A stretch of 64,000 nt of DNA. Source: Parabacteroides chinchillae. Lineage in GTDB: Bacteria > Bacteroidota > Bacteroidia > Bacteroidales > Tannerellaceae. The translations under genes were made by a program, and so were the position numbers. The notes below the pieces were generated by a model. The model was not told where the DNA came from, did not search any database, and saw only the letters and a list, made by a program, of their open reading frames with translations. Shown here piece after piece: positions 19,193 to 27,648 of the stretch; position 1 is the stretch's first letter; each line of letters begins with the position of its first letter. The DNA is taken from NCBI RefSeq assembly GCF_900108035.1, contig NZ_FNVS01000006.1, positions 124,001-188,000 of the forward strand, in the 5' to 3' direction.

Positions 19193-19230
19193 AAAAGTTC
19201 CGGGAGAAATTCATCTCCCGGAACTTTTTT
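19193..19230 (+). terminator. rng terminator
   Basis: AAAAGTTCCGGGAGA pairs with TCTCCCGGAACTTTT around six bases and runs into a T tract ending at 19230: a textbook intrinsic terminator 16 bp after the stop. Confidence 0.9.
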
Positions 19231-19253
19231 ATTCCTTCTATATACATCCAAAA

Positions 19254-19311
19254 TTTCTTCCGGTAGAAATACAAATTTCATCCGAGAGAAACTGAAAATC
19301 CATCCGAGTAG
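19254..19311. repeat. Three phased imperfect repeats upstream of dnaK
   Basis: TTTCTTCCGGTAG (19254-19266), TTTCATCCGAGAG (19276-19288) and TCCATCCGAGTAG (19299-19311) recur at 22-23 bp, about two helical turns. They end about 94 bp before the -24 element at 19405, the usual distance for an activator site. The role is inferred. Confidence 0.45.
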
Positions 19312-19404
19312 CCTACAAAAACATTTTGAAAACACTTTTACATCATTCTGTCAATCTGTCATACGACAGACAAAGAAAAAAGCCATGCTTTCATCAAACA
19401 ACTT

Positions 19405-19420
19405 TGGCACGGCGTTTGTA
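19405..19420 (+). promoter_or_regulatory. Sigma-54-like -24/-12 element before dnaK
   Basis: TGGCACG (19405-19411), four bases, then TTGTA (19416-19420). The -24 half is perfect, and the -12 half differs from TTGCA at one base; spacing between the GG and the -12 G is canonical. It predicts a start near 19431 and a leader of about 59 nt before the dnaK ATG. No housekeeping TAnnTTTG element was found nearby. Confidence 0.5.
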
Positions 19421-19489
19421 GAATAATCTATGAATCGCTTCGGAAGGCGATGGAAAATTTAGAATAATAACAATTAAAATATTTACGTC

Positions 19490-21412
19490 ATGGGAAAAAT
19501 TATTGGTATTGACTTAGGAACAACCAACTCTTGTGTTGCCGTATTGGAAGGTAACGAACCGGTTGTTATTGCAAACAGCGAAGGTAAAAGAACAACACCT
19601 TCAATTGTTGCATTTGTAGAAGGAGGCGAACGCAAGGTAGGTGACCCGGCTAAACGTCAGGCTATCACAAATCCGGAAAAGACTATATTTTCAATCAAGC
19701 GTTTCATGGGTGAAACGTATGACCAGGTACAAAAAGAAATTAATCGCGTACCTTACAAAGTGGTACGTGGCGACAATAACACCCCGCGTGTTGATATTGA
19801 AGGCCGTCTCTATACTCCGCAGGAAATATCTGCGATGATCCTTCAAAAAATGAAAAAGACTGCAGAAGATTATCTGGGGCAGGAAGTAACAGATGCCGTA
19901 ATTACCGTTCCAGCATACTTTAGTGACGCACAACGTCAGGCTACAAAAGAGGCAGGTGAAATTGCAGGTTTGAATGTACGTCGTATTGTAAACGAACCAA
20001 CAGCTGCATCTCTAGCTTATGGCCTTGACAAGACAAGCAAAGATATGAAGATCGCCGTATTCGACTTAGGTGGCGGTACATTTGATATCTCTATCCTTGA
20101 ACTGGGTGATGGCGTATTCGAAGTAAAATCAACAAACGGTGACACACATCTGGGTGGTGATGACTTTGACCACGTAATTATCGACTGGTTGGCAGAAGAA
20201 TTCGAACGTGAAGAAGGTGTTGATCTGCGTAAAGACCCTATGGCTTTGCAACGTCTGAAAGAAGCAGCAGAAAAAGCTAAAATTGAATTATCAAGCACAA
20301 CAAGTACAGAAATAAATTTACCGTATATCATGCCAGTAAACGGTATTCCAAAGCACTTAGTTAAGACTTTAACCCGTGCTAAGTTTGAACAGTTGGCAGA
20401 CGGTTTAATCCAGGCTTGTATTGCTCCTTGTCGTCAAGCTTTGTCAGACGCAGGTTTGAGCACTTCTGATATAGATGAGGTTATTTTGGTAGGTGGTTCT
20501 ACTCGTATTCCTGCTGTACAGGCTATTGTTGAAAAGTTCTTCGGAAAAGCTCCTTCTAAAGGCGTTAATCCCGATGAAGTTGTAGCCGTAGGTGCTGCAA
20601 TTCAGGGTGGTGTATTGACTGGAGAAGTAAAAGACGTATTGTTGTTGGATGTTACTCCACTATCTCTCGGTATCGAGACAATGGGTGGTGTAATGACTAA
20701 GCTGATCGAATCTAACACAACAATTCCGACTAAAAAGTCTGAGACGTTTACAACAGCCGTTGACAACCAACCTTCTGTAGAAATCCATATATTGCAAGGT
20801 GAACGTTCTTTGGCAAAAGATAACAAATCAATCGGACGTTTCCATTTGGACGGAATACCTGCTGCACAACGTGGCGTACCCCAGATTGAAGTAACATTCG
20901 ATATTGATGCAAACGGTATATTAAATGTATCAGCTAAAGACAAAGGTACAGGAAAGACTCAAAGTATCCGTATCGAAGCTTCCAGTGGTTTGAGCGATGA
21001 TGAAGTAAAACGCATGAAAGACGAAGCTGCAGCTAATGCCGAAGCAGATAAAAAAGAAAAAGAACGTATTGATAAGCTAAATCAGGCCGACAGTATGATC
21101 TTCCAGACCGAAAAACAATTAAATGATCTGGGTGACAAATTACCTGCTGACAAGAAAGCTCCGATCGAAGCAGCTTTAAATAAATTAAAAGAAGCTCACA
21201 AAGCTCAGGATATTGCAGGTATAGATGCTGCAATGGCAGAGTTGAACACTGTATTCCAAGCAGCTAGCCAAGAAATGTATAATGCTCAAGGTGGAGGAGC
21301 TCAACAACCAGGTCCAGACTTCGGACAACAAACTGGTGGTAACGCTGGAAACAATAATAACAGCAACAAAGACGGCAACGTTACTGATGTGGATTTTGAG
21401 GAAGTGAAGTAA
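19490..21412 (+). CDS. dnaK: Molecular chaperone DnaK (Hsp70)
   Basis: A 640-residue Hsp70. The ATPase starts [27 protein letters not shown] and [14 protein letters not shown] are the other two Hsp70 signatures. The linker [15 protein letters not shown] leads to the substrate-binding beta domain and the lid (about 510-605), then a Gly/Asn/Gln-rich tail ending [11 protein letters not shown]. It folds and rescues proteins with DnaJ and GrpE, which are not adjacent. It is monocistronic, between two terminators. Confidence 0.97.
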   Translation: MGKIIGIDLGTTNSCVAVLEGNEPVVIANSEGKRTTPSIVAFVEGGERKVGDPAKRQAITNPEKTIFSIKRFMGETYDQVQKEINRVPYKVVRGDNNTPRVDIEGRLYTPQEISAMILQKMKKTAEDYLGQEVTDAVITVPAYFSDAQRQATKEAGEIAGLNVRRIVNEPTAASLAYGLDKTSKDMKIAVFDLGGGTFDISILELGDGVFEVKSTNGDTHLGGDDFDHVIIDWLAEEFEREEGVDLRKDPMALQRLKEAAEKAKIELSSTTSTEINLPYIMPVNGIPKHLVKTLTRAKFEQLADGLIQACIAPCRQALSDAGLSTSDIDEVILVGGSTRIPAVQAIVEKFFGKAPSKGVNPDEVVAVGAAIQGGVLTGEVKDVLLLDVTPLSLGIETMGGVMTKLIESNTTIPTKKSETFTTAVDNQPSVEIHILQGERSLAKDNKSIGRFHLDGIPAAQRGVPQIEVTFDIDANGILNVSAKDKGTGKTQSIRIEASSGLSDDEVKRMKDEAAANAEADKKEKERIDKLNQADSMIFQTEKQLNDLGDKLPADKKAPIEAALNKLKEAHKAQDIAGIDAAMAELNTVFQAASQEMYNAQGGGAQQPGPDFGQQTGGNAGNNNNSNKDGNVTDVDFEEVK

Positions 21413-21444
21413 GTATCGATAAATAACGATAACAATAAATAGGA

Positions 21445-21485
21445 ATATAGGGTGTAACTCAACAAGTTACGCCCTATATCTTTTT
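21445..21485 (+). terminator. dnaK terminator
   Basis: ATATAGGGTGTAACT (21445-21459) pairs with AGTTACGCCCTATAT (21465-21479) with one G-U pair, followed by five T. It marks the last clearly core-chromosome feature before the mobile region. Confidence 0.85.
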
Positions 21486-21625
21486 GTAGACTTTTCTTTG
21501 GCTTTGCTTATTTCTCGGATTTTTATCGTATATTTGTACCATAATTGTACCGACACTTAAAAGTAGATAATGTGGCACTTACAAGAATGCCGGTATTGAG
21601 AATGAGGAATATAAGTAAAAAGATT

Positions 21626-22186
21626 ATGCCAGCAGCAAAATTTGAAATAAAACGGAAGTGCCAGATTTGTGGAGAAGAGTTTTTAGCCAAAACAATAGAA
21701 TCTTGGTATTGCTCTCCCAAATGTTCCAAAATTGCATGGAAGCGACGCAAGGATGAAGAACAAAGATTGCAAAGGTTGGACGAAGTGGTTAAGAAGATAC
21801 CCAAGTCCAAAGAGTACATCACGGTTCCTGAAGCATACGCATTGTTTGGCATAAGCAAGGAAACTCTTTATCGTTTGATTCGTAAGGGTACAATCCCCAG
21901 TGTAAATGCAGGAGAAAGACAGACATTACTATCAAAAGCAGAACTGATGAAACTCTATCCTCCACGCAAGAAAGCTCTCACAAAGCCGAAACCTGTTGCC
22001 AAACTATATAGTCTGGAGCCGAAAGATTGTTATACCATTGGAGAAATCACAGAGAAGTTTCTTGTGAATGAAAGTACAGTTTATCTCCATATACGCAAAT
22101 ACTCTATCCCTACTCGGCAGATTGGGAACTTTGTGTATGTACCCAAGAAAGAAATTGATAACTTATATAAAGGTGTGAAGCGATGA
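21626..22186 (+). CDS. Zinc-finger and double-HTH protein (excisionase/regulator type)
   Basis: The 186-residue form starting MPAAKFEIKRKCQICGEEF is preferred; the frame is open back to 21545, but the extra residues are not typical. The N-terminus carries CxxC-x15-CxxxC (CQICGEEF, WYCSPKCSK), a small zinc finger. Two MerR/excisionase-like helix-turn-helix units follow: YITVPEAYALFGISKETLYRLIRKGTIP and CYTIGEITEKFLVNESTVYLHIRKYSIP. Its stop overlaps the integrase ATG (ATGA), so it is likely a recombination directionality or regulatory factor. Confidence 0.75.
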   Translation: MPAAKFEIKRKCQICGEEFLAKTIESWYCSPKCSKIAWKRRKDEEQRLQRLDEVVKKIPKSKEYITVPEAYALFGISKETLYRLIRKGTIPSVNAGERQTLLSKAELMKLYPPRKKALTKPKPVAKLYSLEPKDCYTIGEITEKFLVNESTVYLHIRKYSIPTRQIGNFVYVPKKEIDNLYKGVKR

Positions 22187-23328
22187 AGAAAGCATTAGTC
22201 AATACACGAGTGTCGGTAAAGCTCCGCAAATCTGAATATCGTGATGAATGGTATCTTTATGTGGAATCTTATCCTGTATTTCAATCCGGAAAAGATACGC
22301 CACAAAGAGTGCGTGAATATCTCAATCGTACCATTACAACACCTATTTGGGATAAGTCACGCAATGCAAGGACTAATGCCGAAGGCAAAACCACTTATAA
22401 GCCGAAGCGAGATTTGAACGGTGTCATTCAATGTAAGTCGCAATTAGACCAGGAATCATGTATCTATGCCGACAAGGTCAGAAGCCTACGACAAAAGGAG
22501 TACGACAATGCAGCTTTATATGCCGATACCGATGCAGAACAGGCGGAGCAGTTGGAACGCTCCCGAAGTAATTTCATTGAGTACTTCGACCATGTGCAGC
22601 GAACAAGGCATGCCCATAGCTCTGATTCTATCATTGTCAACTGGAGGAGAGTGCATGAATTATTGAAGATTTTCGCAAAAGGTGACACCATTCTCTTTTC
22701 GCAAATAGACTTAAAGATGGTTGAATCGTTCCGGCAATTCATAATGAATGCCCCACAAGGAGGCACTAAACGAGGTACGATTTCTCAAAATACAGCAGCA
22801 ACCTATTTCTCTATCTTCAAAGCCGGATTGAAACAGGCTTTTATAGACGGATATCTGACTATTGATATTTCTGCAAAAGTCAAAGGCATTCAAGAAAGGG
22901 AAAGCCGGAGAGAATATCTCACGGTAGAGGAATTGAACCGACTGGCTCAAACACCTTGTGACCCATTACTGAAACGTGCTGCCTTGTTCTCTGCTTTAAC
23001 AGGAATCCGTCATTGCGACATTCAGAAGTTGAAGTGGTCGGAAGTGGAAATGTTCAATGGAGGCTATCGGTTGAATTTTACTCAGCAAAAGACAAAAGGA
23101 GTTGAATATATGCCTATATCAGAGCAAGCATATAATCTCTGTGGAGAGCCAAAAGAGGGTGAACTTTTGGTTTTTGCCGGACTTCCTGACCCTTCTTGGA
23201 TAAACCGTCCTGTCAAAAAGTGGATTGAAGCTGCCGGAATCACCAAACACATTACCTTCCATCAGGCAAGGCATAATAAATTTTCTTTTCCTTTGGAAAT
23301 GAGTAATTTGCAAAGGTTTTCTTTTTGA
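22183..23328 (+). pseudogene. Tyrosine integrase of the outer element, 5' part, cut by the nested element
   Basis: Codons 1-360 (to 23262) give an arm-binding/SAM-like region (about 1-220) and the catalytic start with the first Arg (ALFSALTGIRHCDIQKLKW) and ITFH of the HxxR box. From 23263 the frame runs into foreign DNA (QARHNKFSFPLEM and on) and stops at 23328 without the catalytic Tyr. The missing 58 codons lie at 48667-48843, in frame. The fused product would have 418 residues. Without the Tyr the protein should be inactive, so the outer element is probably locked in place. Confidence 0.85.
23257..23262. repeat. Left copy of the TTCCAT crossover sequence (attL)
   Basis: TTCCAT here and at 48661-48666 flank the nested element. 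Taking one copy out restores the integrase reading frame (ITFH joined to CFRHSYATLQL). The true core could be a base or two longer or shorter. Confidence 0.6.
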
Positions 23329-23463
23329 CAGGTAACGATTTAGAAACGAGCAAAATTCCCATTTTTGTCACCTCTTGCCTTAAATCAAAAGAACGCTTCT
23401 GTGTACAAAGGTACAATTTTTATTTATTTATAGTGTTTTATTCCTTGTATTTTTGCATGACAG

Positions 23464-24246
23464 CTAAAACTTTTTTATTAATCGGACAGATACATCTTTC
23501 TTGTACTCCGACGGTGTTATTTTCATTCTCTTCTGTACATACCGACTGAAATAAGAAACTGAAGAAAAATTCATTCGCTCAGCAATCGTAGTTAAAGACA
23601 GTTCTTTTTGTCGCAGCAAGCGGGTAATCTCCTGAAGGGTAAAGCGGTCGATCCAATAAGTAGCAGGTTTTCCACTTACCTTTTTGCATATCTCCGATAG
23701 GTAATGAGGGGTAATACAAAGCTGGGAAGCATAAAAATTAAGATCTCGGTTTTGGATATATTCACCGTTATATAACAGCTCTATAAACTTTCGCAGTAAG
23801 ACTGTTATACGTTCCGACACCTGCACGTTATTCTGACTGCGTGCGTGAATATCGTAAAGGTCAAGGATGTGTGCTGTAAGCAGGCTTCCCATCAACTCCT
23901 CCCGAAACAGATGCTCTTTATCTTTCAGACGTTGCCGGATACAGCACATCGCCTCCCGGATGTTACGACCGAGCGATGTTCCCCGTATCAGTTCCGGTTC
24001 AAAACAGAGCACCCATCCTTGCGGCTGGAAAGTCTCTCCCGTGTCTTCCACCCCGATTACCTGTCCGGGAGCAAGACACACGACAGAACCTTTCTGGTAA
24101 TCGTAATGATTCCGCCCATAAACCAATTCGCAATTCTTCTCGTCTTTCAGGAATACGACATAAAAGCTGAAGGTATGTCTCATATGCTTCATCAGCTTCG
24201 CTTTCGACAAGTCGATTACACTCACCAACGGATGCAGGGTCTCCAC
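23464..24246 (-). CDS. AraC family transcriptional regulator
   Basis: A 260-residue protein with an N-terminal sensing domain (about 1-150) and an AraC-type double HTH at the C-terminus (about 160-255; FYASQLCITPHYLSEICKKVSGKPATYWI and IAERMNFSSVSYFSRYVQKRMKITPSEYKK). The open frame begins with GTG at 24246. A better-looking start, ATG AAT AAG GAA CTC, lies about 57 nt upstream but in another frame; deleting one base near 24280 would join it to LQNINHILSVETLHP. Either GTG is used or the 5' end is frameshifted. No target gene is obvious; the next operon upstream is for alkylation repair. Confidence 0.8.
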   Translation of the reverse strand: METLHPLVSVIDLSKAKLMKHMRHTFSFYVVFLKDEKNCELVYGRNHYDYQKGSVVCLAPGQVIGVEDTGETFQPQGWVLCFEPELIRGTSLGRNIREAMCCIRQRLKDKEHLFREELMGSLLTAHILDLYDIHARSQNNVQVSERITVLLRKFIELLYNGEYIQNRDLNFYASQLCITPHYLSEICKKVSGKPATYWIDRFTLQEITRLLRQKELSLTTIAERMNFSSVSYFSRYVQKRMKITPSEYKKDVSVRLIKKF

Positions 24247-24575
24247 GCTCAGTATATGATTAATATTCTGTAACGATTGTAATATTCAAGAGTTCCTTAT
24301 TCATGATTATACTTTGTTATTTCTCTGACAACAAATATAAGAATTGCCTCGTTTCCCGATGTCATAAGAAAGTCTGAAGCCGTAATTTCGGTAAGAAAAT
24401 CCGTTATCCGTGTAAGACACCGATTGTTATCGTAACACTTTAAACTCATGCGTGATAACAATCTGTAATTTCGGTAAAATACTCTGTAGTTGGGTTAAAG
24501 TCAGGCAATCGACAATACTGTGATTTTGCAACCACTAAGAATAATACAACACTTTTCGTACTTTGTATTTAAAAT
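24247..24575. promoter_or_regulatory. Repeat-rich regulatory region upstream of the AraC gene
   Basis: The 13-mer GTAATTTCGGTAA occurs at 24382-24394 and 24465-24477. GATTGTTATC (24422-24431) and its exact complement (24454-24463) form an inverted repeat between them. No gene is seen. The arrangement looks like binding sites for the neighbouring AraC protein; this is inference. Confidence 0.4.
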
Positions 24576-25331
24576 CTACCATAACCCTATTCCTTTTATC
24601 TTAGGACATTCCAATTCCAATAATCCTTTTTTTGCATCGAGACCACCTCCATACCCCGTGAGTTTATGATTGCTGCCGATTACCCGGTGGCAGGGTACGA
24701 AGATAGAGATAGGATTGGTGGCATTGGCCGATGCAACTGCACGCACAGCCTTCGGGTTATGGATGCAGCGGGCAAGTTCGCCATAAGATATGGTCGTTCC
24801 ATAGGGTATTTTCATCAGTTCTTCCCATACGGTACATTGAAATTCCGAGCCGGTAAAGACAACGGGGATATCGAATATCTTACGGTGTCCGGCAAAATAT
24901 TCTTCGAGTTCCCCAATGGCCCGTTCGATGACGTCGGAAGTTCCTTCTTCATACTTCGCGTTCAGATGTCGCTGTATGCGGCGGTCTATCGTACTGCGGC
25001 GTTTCTCCACCGCCCAATCGCAAATACACAGCTTGTCGCCGTAAGAACCGACAAGCATATCGCCCACGGGCGATTGATACCGTGTAATCTTTATAGTTTC
25101 CATATTGTTCCTTTTATTGTTGGGAAATTCTTTCATACATATTTTACATGGTCTGTATCCGGCTTGTAATGCTTCCTCAAGCGTATCATAAAACACGATG
25201 TTCTTTTCCAGAGGCTTCGCCGGACAGTCCGGTGTACAAACAATTTTCGTTGTTCTGACGGCAACGAAAAATTTACCACGATAGCTTGCGTCTCTATTTC
25301 TTACCGCTTTTATCTTTTCTTCTGTTTTCAT
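24576..25331 (-). CDS. Ada N-terminal zinc domain fused to O6-methylguanine-DNA methyltransferase
   Basis: From MKTEEKIKAV (25331) the protein has about 251 residues. Residues about 10-75 match the Ada phosphotriester-repair domain (FFVAVRTTKIVCTPDCPAK and RPCKIC, four zinc Cys including the methyl acceptor). Residues about 85-245 are the Ogt/MGMT domain with acceptor Cys in the IFVPCHRVIG box. The AraC-type DNA-binding part of E. coli Ada is absent, so it should repair but not itself activate. It is the last gene of the alkylation operon and overlaps alkA-like by 38 bp. Confidence 0.9.
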   Translation of the reverse strand: MKTEEKIKAVRNRDASYRGKFFVAVRTTKIVCTPDCPAKPLEKNIVFYDTLEEALQAGYRPCKICMKEFPNNKRNNMETIKITRYQSPVGDMLVGSYGDKLCICDWAVEKRRSTIDRRIQRHLNAKYEEGTSDVIERAIGELEEYFAGHRKIFDIPVVFTGSEFQCTVWEELMKIPYGTTISYGELARCIHNPKAVRAVASANATNPISIFVPCHRVIGSNHKLTGYGGGLDAKKGLLELECPKIKGIGLW

Positions 25332-25986
25332 CATACTTGTTGTTGGTCGGTGCATAATCTTTCATTCCTTCTATTGCACCTCCTGCCACAGCCCAAAAGT
25401 AAAGACTTGCGACGGAAGCATAAGGAGCGAACCGTTTCTTATATAGGTCGAACAGTTGCCTGTTTATTACTTTATGGTGATAGACCATACGCATACCTCG
25501 CACAAGAGCGAGGTCGCCGAAACTCAATATATTACGGCGTTGCATGGAAAACAGCATAAGCATTTCAGCTGTCCAGATTCCTATACCGTCGAGTTCTACG
25601 AGTTTGGCGCAGACCTCTTCGTCCGACATTGTCCTAAGGGATTCGATGTCGAGTTCACCCGATAAGACTTTTTGTGCAGCCGATTTGATGTAAGCCGCTT
25701 TTTTGAATGTAATGCCGAATTGCTGTAACTCTTCGTCGCTTAAATCGTCGATAACCTGCGGTGTTATCTCGCCGAGAGTGGTTACCATCTTTTGCCAAAT
25801 TGTCTTGTGAGCCTTTGTCGAAATCTGTTGCCCTATAATCGAATTGACCAAAGCCGCAAATAGGTCGGGAATAACTCCCCGCTCTATCGGTCCTACCTTT
25901 TCCATTACCTCGGCAAGTTTTTTATCTCGCTTTTTCAAATAGGACACCTCTGTCTCGCCATAGATAAAAATATTACGGTCGGTCAT
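25294..25986 (-). CDS. DNA-3-methyladenine glycosylase (AlkA/HhH-GPD family)
   Basis: The 230-residue form starting MTDRNIFIYGETEVSYL fits the family; the frame is open to 26052. FAALVNSIIGQQISTKAHKTIW and the helix-hairpin-helix LVELDGIGIWTAEMLMLFSMQRRNILSFGDLALVRG, with catalytic Asp in SFGD, place it in the AlkA group. It removes alkylated purines. A Lys/Arg-rich tail ends the protein. It overlaps both neighbours, so it is in one operon with the ABM and Ada/Ogt genes. Confidence 0.9.
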   Translation of the reverse strand: MTDRNIFIYGETEVSYLKKRDKKLAEVMEKVGPIERGVIPDLFAALVNSIIGQQISTKAHKTIWQKMVTTLGEITPQVIDDLSDEELQQFGITFKKAAYIKSAAQKVLSGELDIESLRTMSDEEVCAKLVELDGIGIWTAEMLMLFSMQRRNILSFGDLALVRGMRMVYHHKVINRQLFDLYKKRFAPYASVASLYFWAVAGGAIEGMKDYAPTNNKYDENRRKDKSGKK

Positions 25987-26371
25987 CAGCTTGCTTGTTG
26001 TGGAAATATTCGTTGGAGTCCGCTGGAGCCTTATTCCGATTGGAATCGTCATATTCCCTTATGACGGAAGCGACGGTGATTCGGTAATTTTCAAAAAGCC
26101 TTTCACGTCCTTCCGATTGGCTCGTACGGTGGTGAAGTTCATTACGCCACTTTTCAACGGCTTCTTCGTTCTCCCATACATTCAGAGGCAACAGTTTACC
26201 TTCTTCATTCAGACTACTGAACCGTTCGGAACGAATAAAACCTTTTGCATCCGAAAGCAATAGTTTTAATTGGGCGGCAAGTTCGAGATAGCGCACTTTA
26301 CCCTCTGCCGTTGGCGTTACTTCAAAAAGAACGACCACTTTTCCGTTGCTGTTTTCTGTATTCTTTATCAT
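25973..26371 (-). CDS. Antibiotic biosynthesis monooxygenase (ABM) domain protein
   Basis: A 132-residue protein with a ferredoxin-like ABM fold: KVVVLFEVTPTAEGKVRYLELAAQLKLLLSDAKGFIRSERFSS, then NVWENEEAVEKWRNELHHRTSQSEGRERLFENYRITVASVIREY. Such proteins are small oxygenases, heme-degrading enzymes or stress proteins. It lies 31 bp after the FadR-type regulator and overlaps the glycosylase gene by 14 bp. A link to alkylation or electrophile stress is inferred from context only. Confidence 0.8.
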   Translation of the reverse strand: MIKNTENSNGKVVVLFEVTPTAEGKVRYLELAAQLKLLLSDAKGFIRSERFSSLNEEGKLLPLNVWENEEAVEKWRNELHHRTSQSEGRERLFENYRITVASVIREYDDSNRNKAPADSNEYFHNKQADDRP

Positions 26372-26402
26372 TTGATTGTCATATTTCTAGTTGTTTCTCG
26401 TC

Positions 26403-27053
26403 CTATGGCTCTTCTACAATCCGTGTTGCCATCTTCCGGGCGTTCTTCAAATCGCCTGCAATGATGTATCTCAATAACTTCTCGTGAGAAGATTGTGAAT
26501 TTATGAAGCAATCCGTACCATCGTAAATACGGTTGAACTCCGAAAGCAAATGCAGGGAAGCGGAACGGTAAATGTCTGCCAATATTCGATTGTGGGTCGC
26601 ATCGGCAATTGCAATGTGGAAATTCATGTCGGCTTTGATACATTCTTTCAACAAACCGTCTTTCGCATTTGCCTTTCTTGCTTCAAGGAAGGACTGCATT
26701 CGTTCTATATCTTTTTCCGTTCTTCTTGCCACGGCTTTCTCCACGATTGCAATATCCAATATTTTCCTCACCTCATCGAGTTCCGTCCGGTCGGCGATAC
26801 TCATATTTATACTGCCTCCGTTCGCATCGGATACTTCGGCGACAAATGTTCCCGCCCCTTGCCGGACTTGGACAACACCCATATTTACCAATAATTTTAC
26901 CGCTTCACGGATACTCGACCTTCCGACTTTGAAAGTTTTCATCAACTCCGGTTCGGTCGGAAGTTTATCCCCAATCGTATAAACTCCTTCCGCAATCTGT
27001 TGTCTCAACTGTTCGGCTACTATATCTGCCAAAGATTTCTTTTGTATAATCAT
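26403..27053 (-). CDS. FadR-type (GntR/FCD) transcriptional regulator
   Basis: A 216-residue regulator. The winged helix is at the N-terminus (SLADIVAEQLRQQIAEGVYTIGDKLPTEPELMKTFKVGRSSIREAVKLLVNMGVVQVRQGAGTFV, about 7-72). The FCD ligand domain follows (about 85-210; DMNFHIAIADATHN and HEKLLRYIIAGDLKNARKMATRIVE give the metal-binding His residues). It is first in the operon and so probably autoregulates it from the palindrome at 27083-27095. Confidence 0.9.
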   Translation of the reverse strand: MIIQKKSLADIVAEQLRQQIAEGVYTIGDKLPTEPELMKTFKVGRSSIREAVKLLVNMGVVQVRQGAGTFVAEVSDANGGSINMSIADRTELDEVRKILDIAIVEKAVARRTEKDIERMQSFLEARKANAKDGLLKECIKADMNFHIAIADATHNRILADIYRSASLHLLSEFNRIYDGTDCFINSQSSHEKLLRYIIAGDLKNARKMATRIVEEP

Positions 27054-27082
27054 ATATCTACTATCCTTTTCTTATTCATCAT

Positions 27083-27095
27083 ATCATCAGATGAT
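27083..27095. promoter_or_regulatory. Candidate operator of the FadR-type regulator
   Basis: ATCATC-A-GATGAT is a perfect palindrome that covers the predicted start of transcription of the alkylation-repair operon, as expected for a repressor site. Confidence 0.45.
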
Positions 27096-27098
27096 TTG

Positions 27099-27129
27099 CA
27101 AAAGTATATATTTTTGTATGACAGACAAA
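27099..27129 (-). promoter_or_regulatory. Promoter of the alkylation-repair operon
   Basis: On the minus strand TTTG (27126-27129) is followed after 19 bp by TACTTTTG (27099-27106), both full matches. The start would fall near 27092, about 39 bp before the regulator ATG. Confidence 0.65.
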
Positions 27130-27566
27130 ATATTCGGTGATAATATTTTGGGATATTGATATTTTGTACTTACATTAGCTATATTGAAAATATCAATTCT
27201 TGTGGAATATATTGGGGAATTTTCTCATCTTTTTCCAAGAATATTATTACCTCTGTTGCTTGAAGAGTTATTTGACAGCATAGCAACGTAAAACGTTGAA
27301 ATTCGCACGGTTGCTAAATCATTTCCTCTACTTTTCAAATATTTCGCTAAAAAATATTTTTGAAGAATGCCAACACAATACAATATTGAAAACAACTTTT
27401 GGCTTTAAATCCCTAAATGAAAGTGTCAAAATCCTCATAAACAGAAATCACCTTTACTACTAATAATCATAGTAAAGGTGATTTCAATAAGAGAAAAGTT
27501 TTGATATCTTCATAGAAATCTGAATTAACCATCTTCAAAAGTAATAAATAGTAGCTGATAGATGTA
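27130..27566. repeat. Gene-free AT-rich region with a perfect 16-bp hairpin
   Basis: No coding frame is supported. GAAATCACCTTTACTA (27445-27460) is exactly complementary to 27471-27486 around a 10-nt loop. No T tract follows, so it may be a processing or recombination structure rather than a terminator. Confidence 0.5.
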
Positions 27567-27613
27567 AAAAGCCATATCAAACTCTCTTGCGAGGAAACAA
27601 TGATGTGGCTTTT
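27567..27613 (-). terminator. Terminator of the second AraC gene
   Basis: AAAAGCCATATCA (27567-27579) pairs with TGATGTGGCTTTT (27601-27613) with one G-U pair; on the minus strand five T follow. It lies 36 bp after the AraC stop. Confidence 0.7.
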
Positions 27614-27648
27614 ATCAGTACTATTTCATATTTGAGTTTTCCCCTTTA

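Noticed and set aside
19193-19489. CIRCE or other HrcA operator before dnaK
   Set aside because: No TTAGCACTC-N9-GAGTGCTAA inverted repeat was found.
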